A stretch of DNA of 64,000 nt from Prorocentrum cordatum. Taxonomy: Eukaryota; Sar; Dinophyceae; Prorocentrales; Prorocentraceae. The notes beneath the pieces were generated by a model that saw only the letters and a list, made by a program, of their open reading frames with translations, ran no database searches and had not been told where the DNA came from. Shown one piece after another: positions 46,448 through 55,648 of the stretch. Position 1 is the first letter of the stretch. Each line of letters opens with the position of its first letter. The stretch spans positions 398,791 to 462,790 of the forward strand of contig CAUYUJ010004558.1 in assembly GCA_963575745.1 (NCBI GenBank), written 5' to 3'. The position numbers were made by a program, and so were the translations under genes.

Positions 46448-47455
46448 ACGTTTATGTGTGTCTTCACTGCGTGTTGGACATCATCAAACAGACAAATAGG
46501 TTGGCAAAACTGCTGTAACTTCGATGAAATGGTGGACGACCAAACTGATAAATTACTAACAGAAACAAGCGTGGACTATAGATTGCGAAGTGCTGCTTGG
46601 CGAGGCAATTGATGAATGTAGCATGCGTCAAGCCAAAACTGCGTAACTCTGGGGGTGCAGCACTCGCCGCCCGGGGTCCGCCACGGACGTCTTTGAATGT
46701 GGCAACCTCGCAACGGCGTTGGCGGATTCAAGGGGAGGCAGGTGGGAAGAAGGGATGGGCAGGAGGAGGCAGGTGGAGACGGAGGACGGATGAGGGAGGA
46801 GAAGGGAGAAGGAGGAAAGAGGGAGGAGAGAAGGAGGACGGGGGACGGAGACGCAGGAGGAGGAGAGGGAGAAGGGGAAGGGGAAGGATCGTCCAGGGGT
46901 TCTTCTGAGTTCGACGGAGTTCCGAGAAAGGTCCCGGGGGGACATAGGAGGTCTTATTGGCATCTTGGAAGTGGGGGGATGAGGAGGAGGAGGAGCAGCA
47001 GCAGCGAAAGTAGCACCAGCAGGAGGATGAGGAAGATGAGGTATCCTGGCTTCTGCCAGGGGTGCGCAACAGCGCTGCGGTGATCTGCGCTCCAGTCTTG
47101 CGTTGTTGGCATCAGCGATACCTTCCGACCATCAGGTCGCCATCCGAATGGAGCAGTTTGACGGTTTGTCCTCTGCATGTTCTCTAGTTGCATCGGCCTC
47201 TTGTGTTCCGATCTCAAAGGAAACAGTATTGGGTATGGTGGGGAGGGCATGCCTCCGATCGTATTCCTAACAATATGCGCAAATGCTAGGGCCAATGGGT
47301 AAGCCTAGGAACTTGCACATACGGGGCATATACGCATCACGCATCCAGCAAGCAGTGTCATGGTATGCATACGATCCCACAGCATGTCTTGATCGTAGGG
47401 GAGACGGTCCTTGTACATTGATTTGTTTGTGTCTCCTCGGCCATCACTATCCACA
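46448..47455 (+). other. Intergenic or intron, unassigned
   Basis: AT-richer at first (46440-46640). Then a purine-rich stretch, GGAGGAGAAGGGAGAAGG (46735-46890), and GAGGAGGAGGAGCAGCAGC (46980-47035). A weak open frame runs at 46697-47083. No exon of the flanking genes could be recognised here. Confidence 0.35.
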
Positions 47456-47456
47456 G

Positions 47457-47515
47457 GTGCCTTACCACAACAGCTTGCACGGCGCCTGCGTGGCGCGCAT
47501 GGTCTATTCATTTTG
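47457..47515 (+). CDS. Cyclic-nucleotide phosphodiesterase exon (HNxxH motif)
   Basis: After a strong acceptor (ATCCACAG) the frame reads VPYHNSLHGACVARMVYSF. 3',5'-cyclic-nucleotide phosphodiesterases have a conserved YHNxxHAADV motif, whose two His bind substrate and metal. Here YHN-SLHG is intact, but the usual Asp of 'ADV' is Cys (ACV). The donor is near 47510-47520 (GG|GTGCGG or a GC). The matching HD motif lies in the exon at 48104, about the right number of residues later. The phosphodiesterase would hydrolyse cAMP or cGMP. Upstream regulatory exons and the C-terminal catalytic half were not found. Confidence 0.55.
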
Positions 47516-48103
47516 CACTGGGTGCGGCTTGTCATTCTCTCAGGAGCACTGACTGACACAGTGCGTCTCAATCCGCCACCACTTCTGCTCTGCACCGCCA
47601 TTTCGCCTGTTCTTGTCTCGTCGGGTCGCGCGTGCTTGATATTTTCTTGGCGTACAGAGATCGCTGAAGTTGATGCGGCGTAACTGCCAAATTGCGGTCA
47701 AGGGGATCAGGGCGCTTCTCGGGATCATTGTCGCTCTGGTATATGCCGGTAGCAGCAGGATCCATAATTTCTTGTAGTTCGGGACATGACGCAAGAACAT
47801 TGTTGGGAGATCCGTGTTTGTAGCAAGTATGCTGCCTATTTGTGTGAGGCCCCGATAAATCTCATTGGAATGGGATGGTTCAGAAAACCAATCAAAAAGC
47901 ACACAGTGCGGCATGCAGGCCGCGGCTGGCCCGTCGCCTCTGCGCTCGCCCTCATCGTGTCCCCTCTTGCCTCTGCGCCTCGTCCTCCTCCTTTTCCTCC
48001 TCGCCCTCACTGTGTCCCCGTTGGCACGTGAAGCCGCAGATGCGCGCGCGGGGGGCTGCCGCGTGGTGGTCGTTCCGCCCCCTTCGCCGCGACCTCCCTG
48101 CAG
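47516..48103 (+). other. Phosphodiesterase intron, with antisense coding-like stretch
   Basis: Lies between the two phosphodiesterase exons. It contains an antisense exon-like segment (47665-47830, listed separately) and CCTCTTGCCTCTGCGCCTCG / CTCGCCCTCATCGTGTCCCC, which are near repeats of each other at 47940-48020. Confidence 0.4.
47665..47830 (-). CDS. Possible antisense exon (EIMDPAATGIYQSDNDPEKR)
   Basis: On the minus strand the frame reads YKHGSPNNVLASCPELQEIM, DPAATGIYQSDNDPEKRPDP and LDRNLAVTPHQLQRSLYAKK. It is low in Ala/Gly/Arg bias and looks like ordinary protein sequence. It sits inside an intron of the plus-strand phosphodiesterase. Splice borders were not determined. It might be a nested gene, or inserted coding-derived DNA. 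Confidence 0.35.
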
Positions 48104-48172
48104 CCTTCCCCCGAGGAGAACATGGAGTTTACTCTGGTTCTGGCCGGGCTGGTCCACGACGTGCACCATCCG
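48104..48172 (+). CDS. Cyclic-nucleotide phosphodiesterase exon (HDxxHP motif)
   Basis: From acceptor CCTGCAG the frame reads PSPEENMEFTLVLAGLVHDV, HHP. Phosphodiesterase catalytic domains have (L)AALVHDVDHPG, in which the HD pair binds metal. HD and HP are intact here, while the second Asp of HDxDH is His. The context MEFTLVLAGLVHDV fits the helix that precedes the motif. A GC donor (CCG|GCAGGG) at 48173 is likely; reading through gives AGKGDDIVRASENQEI, which does not resemble the family. Together with 47457 this identifies the gene, but the rest of the catalytic domain is missing nearby. Confidence 0.55.
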
Positions 48173-48218
48173 GCAGGGAAGGGGGATGACATTGTCAGGG
48201 CCTCTGAAAACCAGGAGA

Positions 48219-48226
48219 TTTTTTTT

Positions 48227-48297
<71 letters not shown>
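48219..48297 (+). repeat. T10-AT-A67 homopolymer tract
   Basis: Ten T, then A and T, then 67 consecutive A (48231-48297). This is extreme in a window this GC-rich. Poly-Lys and poly-Phe frames are artefacts. It may be a retroposed poly(A) tail, an A-rich expansion, or an assembly artefact. Confidence 0.9.
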
Positions 48298-48299
<2 letters not shown>

Positions 48300-48301
48300 A
48301 T

Positions 48302-48424
48302 TTCGCCAGGTCCACTTAAAGAGAACGAGGACTGGAGATTGTCTTGACCCATGGCTGCAGCTTTCTTCTGGAGCACTGACATGTCCTGGTTGTCGACCAA
48401 GTCCCCGTCTACCGGGCCCTGACA
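48302..48424 (-). CDS. Possible antisense exon (DLVDNQDMSVLQKKAAAMGQ)
   Basis: On the minus strand, after an acceptor-like ACCAGTGTCAG, the frame reads GPVDGDLVDNQDMSVLQKKA and AAMGQDNLQSSFSLSGPGEI, then meets the poly(A/T) tract. The composition is strikingly ordinary (Asp, Asn, Gln, Met) for this window, which favours real coding origin. With the antisense stretch at 47665-47830 it may form a minus-strand gene overlapping the phosphodiesterase introns. Confidence 0.4.
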
Positions 48425-48429
48425 CTGGT

Positions 48430-48655
48430 CTGCTTGGGGGCTGCGCGCAGACAGCCCCCGGAGGTTGTGTCCCAGCCGGCCGGCAGCAGCCCCCACTCCA
48501 CCCGGGGAGGGGGGGGCCAGCCTCAGCACAGCCGCGCCGCTTCGGACGGCGTCCCCGGGGCGCTCTGCGCACCGGGGTTGGGGTGTTGAGGCTGCCCTGG
48601 GCTACCCCTGGGGGCCAGTTGAGGCCAGCCAGGAATACAAGAGGCATGCCACATG
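48430..48655 (+). mobile_element. TIR-G foldback element, copy 2
   Basis: The left end GGGGGCTGCGCGCAGACAGC corresponds to GGGCTGCGCGCAAACAGC in copy 1. The interior has CCGGGGCGCTCTGCGCACCGG and GGTTGGGGTGTTGAGGCTGC, and it ends near GAGGCCAGCCAGGAATAC. The outermost GTAAGGCTT ends seen in copies 1 and 3 are lost. Confidence 0.65.
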
Positions 48656-48659
48656 AGAA

Positions 48660-49160
48660 ACCAGGGCTGGATCTAAACGCTGTTCTGCCTGACCTCGGCT
48701 GTGTTTTGTTTGTCGTTTGTGACAGGGAGGTACAGGAAAACAGATAGAGCAAAACGAAAAAACATAGGGAAAACAACGACGTGTAGGTGCAGCCTTGTAA
48801 GAAGCGTGCCTTCCAACGAGACCCCACAATATTTGTTTATCGTCGCCCCATGGGCCCGCAGGGGCGTTGGGGCGCCCTATGAAGCTCAGAGTCAGAGACT
48901 GATGATGTGTCCGTAGATTGTTGGTAGCAATATTTCTTGTCGCAGGTGGTTACTTGTGCTTGCTGTTGGGGTTGTCGGCACGCGATTTTAAAGCCTGTCG
49001 AATGCACCAATCATCATCGGCGACAGTAGTTTCAAAGATGTTAGCCAACGTGGACCCCAAACCGTTTGTTTCTAGCAATCTATGTGGCGCAATATCTAAT
49101 GGCTATCGGCACATCCCGCCACGTCGGTCTGAGGCATCTTGGATGGTCGTTCGGATCTCG
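48660..49160 (+). other. Unassigned, lower-GC sequence
   Basis: No recognised exon or repeat. It has AAAACAGATAGAGCAAAACG and CCCACAATATTTGTTTATCG. Short open frames only. The remaining phosphodiesterase exons were looked for here and not seen. Confidence 0.35.
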
Positions 49161-49164
49161 TCGA

Positions 49165-49760
49165 GGAATCTCTGGGGCCTCCTGGGGGCACTTTTGAAGC
49201 TCCTGGGTGGCTGCATTGGAGCCTCTTGGGGCCTCTTTTGGGCCTCTCGGGGGCTTCTTGTGGGCCTCTATGGGGCCCCTTGGGGCCACCTGGGCGCCTC
49301 TTTGGGCGAAATGCTCGGATCTTAGGTTCGTGTTCCTCCTCTTGATGCCCTCTTGGCTCATCTTGGGCGCGTCTTGGCCCGTCTAGGGAACCTCTTGGGC
49401 CGTCTTGGGGGTCTCTCGGGCCGTGTTGGTGCGATCTTGGAGACCCTTTGGGCCGCCCTCAAGCGTCGGGAAGCCGAAAACGCGAGAACCCCAAAAATTG
49501 CCATAAACATAAGGCAACCAACGATTCTGGTATCTTGGAGCCTTCTTGGGCTCTTCTTGGAGACCTCTGGGAGCGTCTTGGTGGCATCTTAGGCCATCCT
49601 GGGGCCATCTTGGGCGTCTTAGAGCGATCGTTCGGCGACTCGTGGTCCTCTTGGACCGTCTTAGAGGCATCTTGCGGCCCTATTGGCCCGTCCTGGGGCA
49701 TTCTTGGACCCGAACAATCACGCGGGAAGTTTCCGGGGGGCCCAGGGGGCACGCGGCAAG
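49165..49760 (+). repeat. TTGGGCC(G)TC minisatellite, degenerate
   Basis: Many variants of CTTGGGCC(G)TCTTGG and CCTCTTGGGGCC with a period of 10-20 bases. AT-richer islands such as AACATAAGGCAACCAACG lie in between. Same type as 40245-40425. Confidence 0.6.
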
Positions 49761-49879
49761 CCCAAGGAGATTTGTGAATTCGGGGTCCGGGCCGCTAAAA
49801 GACTCCTCAGGATTTGATGGTTCGGCAAAGGATCTGAGGACACGCCCACTCCGTGCCCTGCGGCACGGCGGCGGATATT

Positions 49880-49912
49880 CTATATATATATATATATATA
49901 TATACATAAATT

Positions 49913-49964
<52 letters not shown>

Positions 49965-49995
49965 TATACATATATCTATATATATATATATATTG
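49880..49995. repeat. (TA)n tract, ~110 bp
   Basis: Alternating TA with short ACATAAATTTACA and GTATATATA interruptions. Alternating TA can extrude cruciforms. Artefact frames of Tyr-Ile repeats occur on both strands. Confidence 0.95.
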
Positions 49996-50014
49996 GGCAA
50001 TCTCCGTGGAGCAA

Positions 50015-50605
50015 CCCCCCAGCACGCGCGCAAGGGCGTGCGAATGATGTCGGCATGCGGCGCCAGAGGCCCGTTTGGCAGAATTTCATGAAGATGTTGA
50101 AAATCCAATGAGTTTCTCAAGAATTCGCAAGAGCACGCGCGCAAGCTTTTTTGAAAACTGATGTTGCGAAACCATGTGTTTTGAATGTTGCTTTTTACAT
50201 TCGGTTTTGAGATCGCTACGAAACCGAAGGTGTTTGAAGGATTTCGGAATGCGCGCGCGACGACGCGCGCGCGTACTCTTCGTCCCTTTGTTTGCAAAGG
50301 ATTCTCGCGACGGCACGCGCGCAAGGGCGTTCGAACGAGTTCGACATGCGTGTGCGAAGTCCGCTTGGTAGCATGTGATGAAAATGTTGAAGAACCGATG
50401 GTTCTTTCAAGAATTCGCACGGGCGCGTTCGCGCAAGTTTTTTTCGACAGTCCATGTTGCGAAACCATGTGTGTGTCTATATGTTTGTTGGACACTCGAA
50501 TTTGAAATCATCCCGAGACCTAACGTTTTTGGATGAGTTCGGCATGCGCGCACAACGACGCACTCGTGCGCACTTCGTCCCATTTGTTGCAAGGGATTCT
50601 TGAAA
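50015..50605 (+). repeat. ~294 bp tandem repeat, 2 copies
   Basis: CACGCGCGCAAGGGCGTGCG (50021) recurs as CACGCGCGCAAGGGCGTTCG (about 50315). The following ATGTTGAA..CCAATG, CAAGAATTCGCA, CATGTTGCGAAACCATGTGT, ATCGCTACGAAACC / ATCATCCCGAGACC and GCGCGCGACGACGCGCGCG align in order. The units mix AT-rich DNA with alternating CG blocks. Confidence 0.8.
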
Positions 50606-50845
50606 ACTGATGATCCTGATAAGCGAGTGTGCGCGCATAGTGTTTTCTGCAGAGGATGACAGGGGGGGGTCGATACCGGTTGGACTGGGATGGTACGAGT
50701 TCATATTTAGGACAGGCGATGGGGCAGAATCATGTGCAAATTGCATTACGAAAAGGGGTACCGATAATCTTGGGAGGGTGGGGGGGTGAATCTATTCTTT
50801 GTTTAGGAGAATCTATTTGGCGCAAAATATGGGGCGCAAGCTATG
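50606..50845 (+). other. Unassigned sequence
   Basis: G-rich short runs and ATCTATTCTTTG / ATCTATTTGGCG words. No gene or family recognised. Confidence 0.35.
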
Positions 50846-50846
50846 T

Positions 50847-50945
50847 AGCACAGTCAAACGAATGCAAATTACGTGTAACAGTCAAGCGAATGCAAATACG
50901 TTGGTGCCCACGCTTGTTTACAGCCAAGCGGATGCAAATACGTGT
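50847..50945 (+). repeat. Three tandem units with ATGCAAAT octamer
   Basis: ACAGTCAAACGAATGCAAAT, ACAGTCAAGCGAATGCAAAT and ACAGCCAAGCGGATGCAAAT, each followed by TACGT. The first two units are about 28 bases apart and the third 44 bases further. The conserved ATGCAAAT is a known transcription-factor octamer in animals. Its meaning here is unknown. Confidence 0.75.
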
Positions 50946-51230
50946 ATGTGCGTGCACTCCACAAGTGTGCGCTTCTGCCGGTTGGCCCTTCCCCGCGGCC
51001 TTGGCCTCCGTATAGCTCGAGCCCTCCGCCGGCGCCCTGGGCCGTCCGCCGGGCGCGCTGCCGCGCCATGCCGCGGCCGGCGGCAGCTCCAGAGAGCGCC
51101 CGCTGCTTGCAGGCGACCGCCCGCCGCGCGCACGCGCCGCGCACGCCATCCGCCTTGCCCCTCTGGGCCTGGGCCGCCCCGAGTCAGATCGTTGCGTGAT
51201 ATCTGGCCCAGAACATAACCTCAGGGTCGG
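50946..51230. other. Possible exon region, strand unresolved
   Basis: The plus frame has MPRPAAAPESARCLQATARR and ends ...WAWAAPSQIVA at 51198-51200. The minus strand is open as well. GC-rich bias prevents a decision. Confidence 0.25.
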
Positions 51231-51337
51231 CTTTGGAGGTCGCCGCGGCGATCGCGGTGGCCTAAAATCGGGGGGGCGGGTTTTTTTCCCCACATCCTAA
51301 GTGGGGTTATTGTTTTCTCTGCACACCCTCCGCGCAG

Positions 51338-51668
<331 letters not shown>

Positions 51669-51669
51669 G

Positions 51670-52795
51670 ACTTGAGGCCTGAATATGGAGGAAGTATCAG
51701 GCGGGAGCCTCGTCTGTGAGTGAATCGTGAGGAAGTCTCAGGCGGGAGCCCCCTCTCTATGGGGCCCGCACTTCATGTTCGAATCCGAGCGGGTCATCCG
51801 CAACGTGCAACTGCCGTCACTTTTGGGCTCTTGGGACCTGAATATGGAGGAAGTCTCGAGCGGGAGCCTGGTTCGTGAGTGAATTGCGAGGAAGTCTCAG
51901 GCGGGAGCCCCCTCCCTATGGGGCCCGCACTTCATGTTTGAATCCGAGCGGGTCATCCGCAACGTGTAGCTGTCGTCACTTTTGGGCTCTTGAGGCCTGA
52001 ATATGGAGGAAGTCTCGAGCGGGAGCCTGGTTCGTGAGTGAATTGCGAGGAAGTCTCAGGCGGGAGCTCCCTCCCTTTGGGGCCCGCACTTCATGTTTGA
52101 ATCCGAGCGGGTCATCCGCAACGTGTAACTGTCGTCACTTTTGGGCTCTTGAGGCCTGAATATGGAGGAAGTATCAGGCGGGAGCCTCGTCTGTGAGTGA
52201 ATTGTGAGGAAGTCTCAGGCGGGAGCCCCCTCCCTATGGGGCCCGCACTTCATGTTCGAATCCGAGCGGGTCATCCGCAACGTGTAACTGTCGTCACTTT
52301 TGGGCTCTTGAGACCTGAATATGGAGGAAGTAGCGGGAGCCTCGTCTGTGAGTGAATTGTGAGGAAGTCTCAGGCGGGAGCCCCCTCCCTATGGGGCCCG
52401 CACTTCATGTTTGAATCCGAGCGGGTCATCCGCAACGTGCAACTGTCGTCACTTTTGGGCTCTTGAAGAATATGGAGGAAGTCTCAGCGGGAGCGTCTGT
52501 GAGTGAATTGTGAGGAAGTCTCAGGCGGGAGCCCCCTCCCTATGGGGCCCGCACTTCGTGTTTGAATCCGAGCGGGTCATCCGCAACGTGCAACTGTCGT
52601 CACGTTTGGGCTCTCGAGGCGTGAATATGGAGGAAGTATCGAGCGGGAGCCTCGTCCGTGAGTGAATTGTGAGGAAGTCTCAGGCGGGAGCCCCCTCCCT
52701 ATGGGGCCCGCACTTCATGTTCGAATCCGAGCGGGTCATCCGCAACGTGCAACTGTCCTCACTTTTGGGCTCTTGAGACCTGAATATGGAGGAAG
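51670..52795 (-). repeat. Sat-B array 2 (~157-163 bp unit, 7 copies plus a partial), inverted
   Basis: Units starting GA(G/-)GCCTGAATATGGAGGAAG lie near 51673, 51836, 51992, 52152, 52311, 52467, 52616 and 52777 (partial). They are the reverse complement of the units at 12862-13679. Each has GGGGCCCGCACTTCATGTT and CGAATCCGAGCGGGTCATCC. Two units carry short deletions. GTTCGAATCC in some units resembles a Pol III B box. The last partial unit runs into a coding exon. Confidence 0.95.
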
Positions 52796-52808
52796 TCTCG
52801 AGCGAGAG

Positions 52809-52937
52809 TTCCTGGAGCGCGGGCCGCCAGCGTCCCTGCGGAAGGCGCCCGAGGAGTTCGACAAGAGAGCGGTGGACTCCAGGGCTGAGGCGGAGCAGCT
52901 CGCGGCAGAGCTGGGCTTCATGCTGCCCCCCGCCTGA
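52809..52937 (+). CDS. Terminal exon of unknown gene (FLERGPPASLRKAPEEFDKR)
   Basis: Directly after the truncated Sat-B unit the frame reads FLERGPPASLRKAPEEFDKR, AVDSRAEAEQLAAELGFMLP and PA, then TGA at 52935-52937. The charged helical composition is clearly coding. The acceptor AG (GCGAGAG at 52805-52808) overlaps the satellite border, so the whole satellite array probably lies in the upstream intron. The upstream exon was not identified. Function unknown. Confidence 0.5.
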   Translation, partial: FLERGPPASLRKAPEEFDKRAVDSRAEAEQLAAELGFMLPPA

Positions 52938-53225
52938 GCGCCGCGGCGCGCGCCTGGAGGCCCGCGGGATTGTCCCAACGGCTAGCTCCCACGCCCCAGC
53001 GGCCTGCGAGGTTGTCTCAACGGCCCAGCCCGAAGGTTTGTCCCGACGGCTTCGCGATCTAGCCGTCGGCAGACGCGCGCGCGCGCTGGCCGAGGCGGCG
53101 ACGGCGCTGAGGAAAATGGATTTGCTTGCCCCGACGAGGGGGAAGGGGAGGTGCACATGGAGAAAAAGGCAGGGGGATGAGGAGGGAAGACGCATGGGGG
53201 AGGCCGACGACGAGGAGGAGGTGGC
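52938..53225 (+). other. 3' flank with open frame
   Basis: A plus frame reads EGLSRRLRDLAVGRRARALA and EAATALRKMDLLAPTRGKG, helical and possibly a separate exon, before entering a (GGA)n tract. No splice sites decide this. Confidence 0.3.
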
Positions 53226-53330
53226 GCGAGAGGAGGAGGAGGAGGAGGAGGAGGAGGAGGAGGAGGAGGAGGAGGAGGAGGAGGAGGAGGAGAAAGAGGA
53301 GGAGAAAGAGGAGGAAGAGAAATATAAGGG
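53226..53330 (+). repeat. (GGA)n tract
   Basis: About 100 bases of GGAGGAGGA with AAAGAGGAGG at the right end. Artefact poly-Glu, Arg, Pro and Ser frames. Confidence 0.95.
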
Positions 53331-53649
53331 GGAAGAGAGGGCAGTGCAGGGGGCGAGAGGAGAGGGTGTCCGCCAGGGGGAGGAGGAAAGGGCAAAGGGT
53401 AAGCTAAACAGATTCTCATGCGGGGTCCTACCGTCGGAGTAATTGTCAAGGAATGGCATGCCCTTTCCCAGCCCCCCCGCTCTACGATGTAGACGTAGCG
53501 CATACTTAACCAGATATCCGCAGAGAGTTGCCAATCTATGTACAACATGGGCAGCCATGTTTTCTGGCTGGACTAGGGGGCGTTTATCGCGCAATCATCA
53601 GAAGGACCAGCGAGACTTCTTCCTAGGCGCCCCCAGGGGCAACATTTAC
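53331..53649 (+). other. Unassigned sequence
   Basis: The region reads GTCCTACCGTCGGAGTAATT and CTACGATGTAGACGTAGCGC. A weak frame, LTRYPQRVANLCTTWAAMFS, is open near 53510-53570. No decision is possible. Confidence 0.3.
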
Positions 53650-53798
53650 AGGGGGAGAGGCTCAGGGGGAACGCATCGACCCCCCATTGCCCATTCATCG
53701 CCGATGGGGGCCCGATAGCCAACCCGCCCAGGGACGTTCGGTTTCGCTGGTCTATCGGCGATGTATCGCCGAGTCCAGCTCGATGTCCTGGGCGGGCA
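53650..53798 (+). repeat. DR-E dispersed repeat
   Basis: ACGCATCGACCCCCCATTGC, TTCATCGCCGATGGGGGCCC, GATAGCC and CTATCGGCGATGTATCGCCG. Collinear with 45165-45312 and 54765-54905. Confidence 0.75.
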
Positions 53799-54270
53799 GT
53801 GACAACCTTCGCGGTTGCAACCTTCGTCGTCGGGTGCGATTTAGCCATGGTGCAATTGTGCAATGTTCTTCTTCTTCCTCCACCCTCATTCCTAGGTGTG
53901 TCGCTCCGCCCCGTTTCGATCAGCACCAGCAGTGTGCCACAGCTTCTCGCCAGGCATGATCGCAGGAGGTGACTTTGGCGCCTGTCGCACGGCGTCTTTG
54001 CATCCCGCGTCCTTCTGTCATGCTGTTGTGTGTTCCGTTCCCTCGACTGCGATGTCCTCCCATGTGCGTCCTTTCTCCTCGCTCCTGGACCCCGCCTCTC
54101 CCTCTACCGTCGCCCCATTGCCTCGTTTCAACCGCCGCGGATGCCGACGGCGTCGGACGACGAGGTTGTCGGACGACGACGGCGACGACGACGACAGCCT
54201 AGCACGAAGGACGCGGGTCCCGTAGGAAGGGGCCCTGGATGCGGTTCCCCGCTCTCGGGCCCCTGGTGCC
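53799..54270 (+). other. Possible exons, unresolved
   Basis: A plus frame reads MPTASDDEVVGRRRRRRR at about 54140, partly GAC-repeat derived. CCTCCACCCTCATTCC and TTCTTCTTCTTCC precede it. No reliable exon borders. Confidence 0.25.
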
Positions 54271-54279
54271 CACCGCGGG

Positions 54280-54640
54280 CCCCTGGAGGCCGAACTCGAG
54301 GAGAAAAACGCCGGGACTACAAAGACCACCTCGTCGGAGCTCCCGGGCCTCCACGGCGGCCAGCCTCGAGGGACCGGGCAGCGCGCGCCGGGCGCGCCTC
54401 GCCCGTCCGGGGATTCGCCTTGGCTCAAAAGGCGCGCGCCGCCGTGCGCGCGCGCGGGGGCACGCGGGGAGGAAGCGGAGCCTCCGCCCCGCCCCGCCCC
54501 CGGGGGCCCTGCCGCGCGCCGCACCGCCCGAGGATGGGGCGCGCCCACGCACATGTGGGGCTTTAGCGGCTGGCTGCCGCCACAGGCCTCTCTGCTTCCG
54601 GCCGAGACGCTCAGGATCTCGGGTTCTGGATCACTGGATC
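54280..54640 (+). CDS. Possible exon (LEAELEEKNAGTTKTTSSEL)
   Basis: Frame 1 reads LEAELEEKNAGTTKTTSSEL, PGLHGGQPRGTGQRAPGAPR, PSGDSPWLKRRAPPC and later HMWGFSGWLPPQASLLPAET. The acidic coiled-coil-like start and the Thr/Ser stretch are protein-like. The middle is GC-rich low-complexity. It ends into a DR-D relative (54640-54750). A competing frame (54030-54566) overlaps it. Confidence 0.3.
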
Positions 54641-54750
54641 TCGAGATGTTTAGGATCGTCCTGGGGCGCCCGCGTGGCCACGGCTGGATCCGCTACGAAA
54701 TTCTGGTCAGAGCGCTCTCCAGGATAGGTCCAGGGTCGATTTTTCACCCA
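54640..54750 (-). repeat. DR-D fragment
   Basis: CGTCCTGGGGCGCCCGCGTG, GCCACGGCTGGATCCGC and GGTCCAGGGTCGAT match the right two-thirds of DR-D at 7695-7870, with a divergent centre. Confidence 0.45.
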
Positions 54751-54764
54751 GGGGGGGGGATAGG

Positions 54765-54908
54765 ATCTGAAGGGGGGGGAGCACATCGACCACCAATCGC
54801 CCACTCATCGCCGACAGGGGCTTGATAGCCCACCCCACCGATTTATCGGCGATGTATCGCCGGTTTATCCTCGATGTATCTCCGAATCAATCTCGATGGT
54901 TCCCCCGT
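54765..54908 (+). repeat. DR-E dispersed repeat
   Basis: GCACATCGACCACCAATCGC, CACTCATCGCCGACAGGGGC, TTTATCGGCGATGTATCGCC and GGTTTATCCTCGATGTATC. It lies next to the DR-D fragment, so the two families are neighbours here. Confidence 0.75.
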
Positions 54909-54909
54909 A

Positions 54910-55648
54910 AGCTGGTACAGCCTTACCGTTGCCCCTCAGTATTGGTTCCTGTGCGTTTAAGATGTGTTTCGGAGAATCGGAGCTAAACTATGAACTAATA
55001 TGAGTGTGAGCAGGTATGAACATGAGCGAGACTGCTTTTGAGCGGCCCGGTATGAGTGGATCCGAATATGGGTGAGTTTGAACATATGCGAGAGCATCTT
55101 GGTGCCTAGTTCGGCCTTCTGGGGCCTCCTGGGCCCTCCAGGAGCGCTCTGAAGCATCCTGGTGATTCCTGGAGCATCCTGCAAATTCTGGGCAGCAGCT
55201 TAGGCATGGACGTGGAGTTAATTGCCGCTATAGGGCGTCGAACAATAAAGGCAGCATTCGTGGGGGGGGGCATATTGGGGCTATCTTGCAGTGTTTTTGG
55301 AAGCTTTCGGGACCCACTCGGTGCCCTTGTGGCCCCTCTTAGGGCCCTCTACTGCCTGTTCGGGCGATTTCGAAGCCTCCGCGAAAAAGGCGCGAAGGCG
55401 AAATGAGCGCGGCTTGTACAGGGCTCATTTGGAAGGCTCGTGGGCCATTCCAATTTATCGCAGGGCCTTCTAAGGTATTCGTATGAGCAAGGCTGGAGGC
55501 CATCTTGTCTTGGCCCTTGAACTCGTCGCCACCCACCGTGTGCCAGGACGTTGCCCAGGATGGGACGAGGGCGATTTGAGCGTGGGGCAGGTAGGACCGT
55601 AGCGGATTTGGGCTCAAGGCTTGCGGGGGGAGGGGCCCAACGCTGGCA
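54910..55648 (+). other. Upstream region of gene C
   Basis: AT-richer stretch (54955-55095) with TATGAACATGAGCGAG and GTTTGAACATATGCGAG near-repeats. It is followed by CTCCTGGGCCCTCCAGGAGCG (palindromic) and GGGCC(C/T)TC words. No exon recognised. Promoters of dinoflagellates lack a reliable TATA motif, so none is called. Confidence 0.35.

Noticed and set aside
48219-48297. T-run followed by A-run as a transcription terminator hairpin
   Set aside because: A ten-T stem against a 67-A run is a simple homopolymer pairing, not a GC stem with a U tract, and the genome is eukaryotic.
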